A stretch of 5,755 bases of DNA, taken from positions 1-5,755 of the forward strand of contig CAMCWJ010000195.1 in NCBI GenBank assembly GCA_945882475.1, written 5' to 3'. Below, in pieces: positions 1 through 4,434 of the stretch; position 1 is the first letter of the stretch, and each line of letters opens with the position of its first letter. Source of the stretch: Bifidobacterium breve. GTDB lineage: Bacteria; Actinomycetota; Actinomycetes; Mycobacteriales; Mycobacteriaceae. The notes under the pieces were generated by a model. That model was given only the letters and a program-made list of their open reading frames with translations. It was not told the DNA's origin and made no database searches. The position numbers and the translations under genes were made by a program.

Positions 1-290
1 CCGACGGCGTGGTGTTCCTGGTGGTATCGGTGCTGCTGCTCGGACTGGTGCGGCCCGCGCTGCGTCGTCGACTCAACTCAGGTACGGGGTTGCCCGAGCC
101 GGCCAAGGCGCTCGAGGGCCGCCGTGCAGTGGTCCTCGATCTGGTCAGCCGGCACCAGGGTCAGGTCAAACTCGACGGCGAGATCTGGACCGCTCGTCCC
201 TACAACGACGACGAGGTCTACCAGCCCGGCGATCAGGTGACCGTCATGCACATCGACGGTGCCACCGCGGTGGTCTGGCAGAACCCGTGA
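1..290 (+). CDS. NfeD-like membrane protein, C-terminal part (5' end outside window)
   Basis: The reading frame is open from the first base (first whole codon at 3) to TGA at 288-290, giving about 95 visible residues. It begins with a hydrophobic helix (visible residues 3-16), then a basic stretch (RPALRRR) typical of the cytoplasmic flank. From about residue 37 comes a small beta-rich domain (EGRRAVVLDLV, GQVKLDGEIWTARP, PGDQVTVMHIDGATAVV) characteristic of the NfeD C-terminal OB fold. NfeD proteins are membrane partners of SPFH/stomatin proteins, and such a gene lies immediately downstream, which supports the call. From memory, the mycobacterial homologue (Rv1487) is about 144 residues, so roughly 50 N-terminal residues with further membrane helices should lie upstream. 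A GTG at 9 could be read as a start, but it would remove the family's first helices and has no ribosome-binding site in view. The long protease domain of some NfeD proteins cannot be assessed here, though Rv1487 lacks it. Confidence 0.85.
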   Translation, partial: DGVVFLVVSVLLLGLVRPALRRRLNSGTGLPEPAKALEGRRAVVLDLVSRHQGQVKLDGEIWTARPYNDDEVYQPGDQVTVMHIDGATAVVWQNP

Positions 291-296
291 CGCCCC

Positions 297-327
297 CGAT
301 TGTTGTGACGCGCTCGATTGTTCTGAC
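297..327. repeat. Two 13-bp direct repeats between the NfeD-like and SPFH genes
   Basis: CGATTGTTGTGAC (297-309) and CGATTGTTCTGAC (315-327) match at 12 of 13 positions and start 18 bp apart. They fill most of the 61-bp non-coding gap. The AT-richer sequence stands out from the GC-rich surroundings. A paired protein-binding site or a small local duplication would both fit; function is unknown. Confidence 0.6.
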
Positions 328-339
328 TGGCCCCGAAAA

Positions 340-344
340 AGGAG
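340..344 (+). promoter_or_regulatory. Ribosome-binding site of the SPFH gene
   Basis: AGGAG lies in a purine-rich run (GAAAAAGGAGA) just before a double start codon, ATGATG, at 349-354. Spacing is 4 nt to the first ATG and 7 nt to the second. This favours the second ATG (352) as the main start. Confidence 0.75.
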
Positions 345-351
345 ACGCATG

Positions 352-1527
352 ATGGACGGAGCGTTAACCGGTCTGGTGGTGCTGGCGGCGTTGGTGATCT
401 TCGCCTTCATCGTCGTCGCCAAGTCCATCGCCCTCATCCCGCAGGCCGAGGCGGCGGTGATCGAGCGCCTCGGGCGCTACAGCAAGACGGTGTCCGGGCA
501 GCTCACCCTGCTGATTCCGTTCATCGACCGGATCCGGGCACGAGTCGACCTTCGCGAGCGGGTGGTCTCCTTTCCGCCGCAGCCGGTGATCACCGAGGAC
601 AACCTGACCGTCAACATCGACACCGTGGTCTACTTCCAGGTCACCAACCCGCAGGCGGCGGTCTACCAGATCAACAACTACATCGTCGGCGTCGAGCAAC
701 TGGCCACCACCACCCTGCGCAACGTCGTCGGCGGCATGACCCTGGAGCAGACGCTGACCAGCCGCGACAAGATCAACGCGCAGTTGCGCGGGGTGCTCGA
801 CGAGGCCACCGGACGCTGGGGCCTGCGGGTTGCCCGGGTGGAGTTGCGCAGCATCGACCCGCCGCCGTCCATTCAGGACTCGATGGAGAAGCAGATGCGT
901 GCCGATCGCGAGAAGCGCGCGATGATCCTCACCGCCGAAGGCACTCGGCAGGCACAGATCCTGGCGGCCGAGGGCGGCAAGCAGGCGGCCATCCTGGCTG
1001 CCGAAGGCGACCGGCAGTCGCGGATTTTGCGGGCCCAGGGTGAACGGGCCGCGCAGTACCTGAACGCCCAAGGTCAGGCCAAGGCCATCGAGAAGACCTT
1101 CGCCGCGATCAAGGCCGGCCGGCCGACGCCCGAACTGCTGGCCTATCAGTACCTGCAGACCCTGCCGCAGATGGCCCAGGGCGACGCCAACAAGGTATGG
1201 GTCGTTCCGAGCGACTTCGCCGCCGCACTCCAGGGCTTTACCAAGTTGCTGGGAACGCCGGGTTCCGATGGCGTGATCCGCTACCAGCCGTCACCGGTCG
1301 AGACTGACGTGCCGCCCTCCGTTGATGATTCCGACGAGGTCGCCGAGTGGTTCACCACCCAGACCGATCCGGCGATCGCGCTCGCGGTGGCGACCGCGGA
1401 GGCGGAGGCCCGGGGTCCGGCCGTGGTGTTGGAACCCGATGCGCTCACCTCAGGCTTTGGTGCCGGCGCGCTGGCGCCCGCTGAGCCGCTGCCTCAGGAG
1501 GCTATCGAACCTCCGGTCGACGGCTGA
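352..1527 (+). CDS. SPFH/stomatin-like (band 7) membrane protein
   Basis: A 391-residue prohibitin/stomatin-family protein, expected to sit in the cytoplasmic membrane and form oligomeric scaffolds with the NfeD-like protein encoded just upstream. One N-terminal membrane helix (residues 4-23) is followed by the SPFH domain (about 30-190). Recognisable segments are AVIERLGRY at 35-43, LIPFIDRI, RERVVSFPPQPVITEDNLTVNIDTVV ending near 93, and LRVARVELRSIDPPPSIQ. Next comes a charged helical region with five 11-residue repeats (194-248), then a conserved segment with PTPELLAYQYLQTLP and KVWVVPSDF. The last 90 residues or so are acidic and rich in Ala and Pro, probably disordered. The sequence closely resembles what I recall of M. 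tuberculosis Rv1488 (about 381 residues). The start at 352 is chosen for its 7-nt spacing from AGGAG and because Rv1488 begins with a single Met at this point; ATG 349 would add one Met. The frame stays open upstream to ATG 259, but that would overlap the NfeD-like gene and lacks a good Shine-Dalgarno. The exact role in mycobacteria is not established. Confidence 0.95.
   Translation: MDGALTGLVVLAALVIFAFIVVAKSIALIPQAEAAVIERLGRYSKTVSGQLTLLIPFIDRIRARVDLRERVVSFPPQPVITEDNLTVNIDTVVYFQVTNPQAAVYQINNYIVGVEQLATTTLRNVVGGMTLEQTLTSRDKINAQLRGVLDEATGRWGLRVARVELRSIDPPPSIQDSMEKQMRADREKRAMILTAEGTRQAQILAAEGGKQAAILAAEGDRQSRILRAQGERAAQYLNAQGQAKAIEKTFAAIKAGRPTPELLAYQYLQTLPQMAQGDANKVWVVPSDFAAALQGFTKLLGTPGSDGVIRYQPSPVETDVPPSVDDSDEVAEWFTTQTDPAIALAVATAEAEARGPAVVLEPDALTSGFGAGALAPAEPLPQEAIEPPVDG
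931..1095 (+). repeat. Five tandem 33-bp (11-residue) coding repeats in the SPFH gene
   Basis: The units read TAEGTRQAQIL, AAEGGKQAAIL, AAEGDRQSRIL, RAQGERAAQYL and NAQGQAKAIEK, an A-[EQ]-G-x-x-x-A/S-x-[IY]-L pattern at residues 194-248. Synonymous codons differ widely between units, so the repeat is old and kept at protein level. An 11-residue period suits a right-handed or near-straight coiled coil, as seen in SPFH oligomers. Confidence 0.85.
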
Positions 1528-1555
1528 CGGCCGGAAAGAACCGGATCAGAAGAAC

Positions 1556-1687
1556 CGAAAGCCTCAAGAGTACTTCCAGGCCAACCCGCAGGTGAAGGCC
1601 GAACTGGACGCGATCCGCGCGCCCGCGGTCGATCTCCGGAACCGTTGCGGTATCCCGCCGACGGCGATCATTCTCGGGGTTCTGTAG
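1556..1687 (+). pseudogene. Remnant of a hemophore-related secreted protein, C-terminal end only
   Basis: In the frame at 1556 (open from before the SPFH stop through to TAG at 1685-1687) the peptide reads YFQANPQVKAELDAIR then APAVDLRNRCG and a short hydrophobic tail, IPPTAIILGVL. The segment [Y/F]-x-x-ANPQV-x-AEL-x-AIR-x-P-x-x-D-x-RNRC closely matches the C-terminal end I recall for the mycobacterial hemophore-related family (Rv0203/Rv1085c-like heme-binding exported proteins, about 110-130 residues). The expected signal peptide and N-terminal two thirds are absent. No ATG, GTG or TTG with a ribosome-binding site precedes the matching part; the nearest GTG (1591) falls inside the motif. The tail after the Cys is also unusual. 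It is therefore most likely a decayed gene end left between two convergent genes. The family match is from memory and needs a search. Confidence 0.5.
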
Positions 1688-1709
1688 CCCGGTCGGATGA
1701 CCAACAGTG

Positions 1710-2429
1710 CTAGCGCGCGTCGTGCTCGCGCCGATATCGGCGGCCCTCGTAGATCAGCCCGCCGACGCCGAGGGCCGCGGTGCACAGCGACACCAGCACC
1801 AGCAGCGGGTTGACGTTGCCGGTCATGGCGTCGCCGAGGATGACGACCGCCGACGTGCCGGGTAGCAGCCCTATCATGGTGGCCAGAACGAACGGCATGA
1901 TGCGCACGGCAGAGGCGCCGGCCGCGTAGTTGAGTACCGAGAACGGCACCGCCGGGATCAGCCGCAGCGACAGCACCGCGGGCCAACCGCGCCGGCGCAG
2001 GCGAGCATTGAGGGATTCCAGCCGGGGATGGCTGCCGGCAGCGCTGAGGTGCCAGCCAAGCGACCGCACCCCGAGCACTGCGATCAGTGCGCTGAGCGTG
2101 CTGGCCGTCACCGCGATGAGCACGCCCAGCGCGGGACCGAACAGCAGACCGGCCGCCAAGGTGAAGGCGGTGCGGGGGAAGGGCAGCACCGTCACGACGA
2201 TGTGGGCGCCCAGGAACGCCAGCGGGAACCAGGGGCCGACCGAGCGGGCCCAGTCCCGCATCTGCACCGCCGTGGGCAGCGGAACCAGCAGCACCACGGC
2301 GACGACGATCGCCGCGGCGATCGCGGTCACCACGATGCGGGTGCGACCCACCTGCCGGGCCGTGCTGACTACCGCCGAACCCACACTGCGGACCGCACCG
2401 AGTGCGGTTCCCGGGCGGGTTGAGGTCAC
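1710..2429 (-). CDS. TVP38/TMEM64 family (VTT domain) integral membrane protein
   Basis: A 239-residue multi-spanning membrane protein of the DedA/TVP38 superfamily, read from GTG 2429 to TAG at 1710-1712. Likely membrane segments are about residues 31-50, 66-82, 89-122 (two helices or re-entrant loops), 150-175, 177-199 and 207-226. The VTT signature is clear: LPFPRTAFTLAAGLLFG (82-98) followed by a Gly-containing helix, then RLIPAVPFSVLNYAAGAS (156-173) and F-x-LAT-x-IG-x-LPGT (180-192). Family members are linked to lipid scrambling or proton-dependent transport; the substrate here cannot be told from sequence. The C-terminus is basic (RRYRREHDAR), fitting a cytoplasmic end. It is convergent with the SPFH gene and divergent from mutA, the arrangement I recall for Rv1491c. 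The frame remains open upstream to 2666, but that would run into mutA on the other strand. GTG 2429 gives a normal family length and lies just after a TAGCCT hexamer. GTG 2486 is an alternative. Confidence 0.92.
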   Translation of the reverse strand: MTSTRPGTALGAVRSVGSAVVSTARQVGRTRIVVTAIAAAIVVAVVLLVPLPTAVQMRDWARSVGPWFPLAFLGAHIVVTVLPFPRTAFTLAAGLLFGPALGVLIAVTASTLSALIAVLGVRSLGWHLSAAGSHPRLESLNARLRRRGWPAVLSLRLIPAVPFSVLNYAAGASAVRIMPFVLATMIGLLPGTSAVVILGDAMTGNVNPLLVLVSLCTAALGVGGLIYEGRRYRREHDAR

Positions 2430-2437
2430 GTCCGCCA

Positions 2438-2443
2438 AGGCTA
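2438..2443 (-). promoter_or_regulatory. Candidate -10 element of the TVP38-type gene
   Basis: On the - strand TAGCCT (a TANNNT-type mycobacterial -10) is followed by 8 nt and then GTG 2429. That spacing would place the transcript start at or next to the start codon. No convincing -35 (TTGACA-like) is seen 16-19 bp upstream. Hexamers of this type occur by chance, so this is tentative. Confidence 0.35.
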
Positions 2444-2519
2444 CGTGCTGTATGCGACGGCACTGGCCGACCGTGAGGCGATTCACCCGCGCTGCCGACC
2501 GGTCCAACAGGCGATCATC

Positions 2520-2525
2520 TAGCCT
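2520..2525 (+). promoter_or_regulatory. Candidate -10 element for mutA-mutB
   Basis: TAGCCT on the + strand sits 46 bp before the mutA GTG and would give a transcript start near 2531-2533 with a leader of about 40 nt. The -35 region is weak (GACCGG or CCGACC at 17-19 bp spacing). It is the best TANNNT candidate in the intergenic region but is not proven. Confidence 0.3.
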
Positions 2526-2534
2526 GAGTTCACC

Positions 2535-2551
2535 GTGGCGGTGGCCGCCAC
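2535..2551 (+). promoter_or_regulatory. GC-rich stem-loop in the mutA leader
   Basis: GTGGCGG-TGG-CCGCCAC forms a perfect 7-bp stem with a 3-nt loop. It ends 8 nt before the mutA Shine-Dalgarno and would lie at the very 5' end of the transcript if the 2520-2525 hexamer is the -10. There is no T-run after it, so it is not an intrinsic terminator. It may affect mRNA stability or ribosome access. Confidence 0.45.
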
Positions 2552-2559
2552 CCGAGCAC

Positions 2560-2564
2560 AGGAG
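2560..2564 (+). promoter_or_regulatory. mutA: Ribosome-binding site of mutA
   Basis: AGGAG lies 7 nt before GTG 2572, ideal spacing, and fixes the mutA start at this GTG. Confidence 0.8.
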
Positions 2565-2571
2565 CCAGTAG

Positions 2572-4434
2572 GTGCCCGTAGACCTGCAGCAGGCCCACGA
2601 CCGGTGGCGTGGTGCCGTGGCCGAAGTGCTTGCCAAGAGTGCCCGGCGCGATCCGGCGGAGTACACCGGGCAACCGGAGCGACTGCTGGACTCGCCGACC
2701 TATGAAGGCTTCGCCATCCGTGCTCTTTACACCGCACTCGATGCGTTGCCCGAGGCCCCATTGCCCGGCGACCGGCCGTTCCTGCGCGGCGCTGATCCGC
2801 ACCGAGATGTGCTCTCCGGCTGGAAGGTCGCCGAGGAGTTCCCTGCTCCGGGCTTCACCGGATCCACCGCAGAGGGCAACGGTCAGATTCTGACGGCGTT
2901 GGTCGACGGGGTGAGCGCACTGGTGCTGCGGGTCGGCGATGACGTGCCGGCCCCCGGGGGCCTCGATGACCGGGTGCCCCCCGCGGACCTAGACCGACTG
3001 CTCGAGGGTGTCTACCTCGAACTCGCGCCCGTTGTGCTCGATGCCGGCGCCGCCTTCGCCCCGGCTGCGCGGGCGATCCTGGCCCTGGTAGCAGGCGCCG
3101 ACGAGGACCGGCGCGCGGCGATGTCGATCGATCTGGGCGCTGACCCGCTGACCGCTCCGGTGCGCGGTTGCGCCGCCCCCGGGGTCGACGACGTCATCGC
3201 GGTGGCCGCCGAGTTGGCCGGCCGGCCCGGAGTACGCGCGATCACCGTCGACGGAACCGCGTTCCACGACGTGGGCGCCAACGCTGCGTGGGAACTCGCC
3301 GCAGTGATGGGCGCGGCGACCGAGTACCTGAGGCTACTGATCGCTGCCGGACTGAGCACCCGGGATGCGTTGGGTCAGATCAGTTTTCGGCTGTCAGCCG
3401 ATGACGATCAGTTCATGACGATCGCGAAGTTCCGCGCGGCACGGCAACTCTGGGGCCGGATCGCCGAGGTACTGGGCGAGCCGGACAGCGGCGCGGCGCG
3501 ACTGCATGCCCGCACCTCGTTGCCGATGATGACCCGCCGCGAGCCGTGGGTGAACATGGTGCGCACCACCCTTGCTGCCTTCGGCGCGGGAGTCGGTGGA
3601 GCCGAGACCGTTCAGGTGCTGCCCTTCGACGTGGCCATCCCCCGCGGCTACCCGGGGTACTCGGCGGATTTCGCCCGTCGTATCGCCCGCAACTCTCAGT
3701 TACTGCTGCTGGAGGAGTCGCATGCTGGGCGGGTTCTCGACCCGGCCGGCGGGTCCTGGTTCGTCGAGGATCTCACCGGATCCCTTGCCGGAGCGGCCTG
3801 GTCGCATTTCCAGGAAATCGAGGCCCGCGGTGGTTTCGGCAAGGCGATCGGCTACGTCGTCGATCAGATCGGGCTGGTCGGTGCTGGCCGGGCCGCCGAC
3901 GTCGCGCACCGCCGCACCGCCATCACCGGAGTCAACGAGTTCCCGAACATTGCCGAACCGCCGCTGCCGCAACCGGTCTCGGCTCCGGCAGTCGCGAGCT
4001 ACGCCGCGCCGTTCGAGGCACTGCGCGACCGGTCCGACGCCTATCTCGCACGCACCGGCGCCCGGCCCAGGGTGCTGCTGTTACCGCTGGGACCGTTGGC
4101 CGAGAACAACATTCGGGTCAGTTTCATCACCAACCTGCTGGCCTCCGGCGGGATCGAGGCCGTCAACCCCGGGACGCTCGATAGCGTGCCGGGCGCCATC
4201 AGCGAGGCATCCACAGACGTCGCGGTGATCTGCGGCACCGACGCACGCTACGCGGCCGAGGTGGCCGACGTCGTAGCCGATGCCCGGGCGGGCGGATGCG
4301 GGCAGATCTACCTGGCGGGTCCGGAGAAAGCCGTCGCCGCCCTGCCCGCCGACTCCCGGCCAGACGGTTACCTGACCGCCACAATCGATGCGGTCGAAGC
4401 ACTGTCCGCACTGCTGACCCGATTGGGGGCATGA
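2572..4434 (+). CDS. mutA: Methylmalonyl-CoA mutase small (beta) subunit
   Basis: A 620-residue MutA, close to the 615 or so recalled for M. tuberculosis MutA. It pairs with MutB in the cytoplasmic heterodimer that interconverts methylmalonyl-CoA and succinyl-CoA. Residues up to about 440 form a TIM-barrel domain related to the catalytic one (GFAIRALYT, GWKVAEEFP, SFRLSADDDQFMTIAKFRAARQLW, FARRIARNSQLLLLEESH, LDPAGGSWFVE). Residues from about 498 (RPRVLLLPLGPL) to the end form a Rossmann-like domain resembling a B12-binding domain. The catalytic features are missing. The stretch equivalent to SGYH of MutB reads DGTA (227-230), RTHSQ is RTSLP (314-318), and the cobalamin-binding DxHxxG motif is absent. 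This is normal for MutA, which is regarded as structural. The start is GTG 2572, set by AGGAG at 2560-2564. The stop overlaps the mutB start (ATGA), so the two are translationally coupled. The promoter probably lies in the 142 bp upstream, shared with the divergent membrane-protein gene. Confidence 0.98.
   Translation: MPVDLQQAHDRWRGAVAEVLAKSARRDPAEYTGQPERLLDSPTYEGFAIRALYTALDALPEAPLPGDRPFLRGADPHRDVLSGWKVAEEFPAPGFTGSTAEGNGQILTALVDGVSALVLRVGDDVPAPGGLDDRVPPADLDRLLEGVYLELAPVVLDAGAAFAPAARAILALVAGADEDRRAAMSIDLGADPLTAPVRGCAAPGVDDVIAVAAELAGRPGVRAITVDGTAFHDVGANAAWELAAVMGAATEYLRLLIAAGLSTRDALGQISFRLSADDDQFMTIAKFRAARQLWGRIAEVLGEPDSGAARLHARTSLPMMTRREPWVNMVRTTLAAFGAGVGGAETVQVLPFDVAIPRGYPGYSADFARRIARNSQLLLLEESHAGRVLDPAGGSWFVEDLTGSLAGAAWSHFQEIEARGGFGKAIGYVVDQIGLVGAGRAADVAHRRTAITGVNEFPNIAEPPLPQPVSAPAVASYAAPFEALRDRSDAYLARTGARPRVLLLPLGPLAENNIRVSFITNLLASGGIEAVNPGTLDSVPGAISEASTDVAVICGTDARYAAEVADVVADARAGGCGQIYLAGPEKAVAALPADSRPDGYLTATIDAVEALSALLTRLGA

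Noticed and set aside
259..351. Upstream ATG 259 for the SPFH gene
   Set aside because: It lies within the NfeD-like gene, and a strong AGGAG precedes the ATGATG at 349-354, where homologues start.
364..1071. Long open frame on the - strand opposite the SPFH gene
   Set aside because: Antisense shadow of a well-supported gene in GC-rich DNA; low-complexity product rich in Gly, Asp, Val and Leu and no family features.
1675..1709. Possible intrinsic terminator between the convergent genes
   Set aside because: Only 4-bp stems (CGGG/CCCG and GGTC/GACC) and no T-run on either strand; nothing convincing.
1729..1742. 14-bp perfect palindrome CGCCGATATCGGCG
   Set aside because: Falls in coding sequence for the basic C-terminus of the TVP38-type protein, stands alone, and a match of this size can occur by chance.
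2306..2323. 18-bp perfect palindrome CGATCGCCGCGGCGATCG
   Set aside because: Lies inside the first membrane helix of the TVP38-type protein and is explained by Ala/Ile codon runs.
1930..2571. Open frame on the + strand opposite the TVP38-type gene
   Set aside because: Product is Ser/Thr/Arg/Ala-rich with no recognisable domain, whereas the - strand frame carries the full VTT signature and membrane segments.
2430..2571. Cobalamin riboswitch upstream of mutA
   Set aside because: Expected because the enzyme needs B12, but no B12-box-like sequence is found and 142 bp is too short for the usual element plus promoter.
2430..2666. Upstream extension of the TVP38-type reading frame to ATG 2666
   Set aside because: It would overlap the start of mutA by about 95 bp; the added residues (Arg/Ser/Cys-rich) are not membrane-like or family-like.
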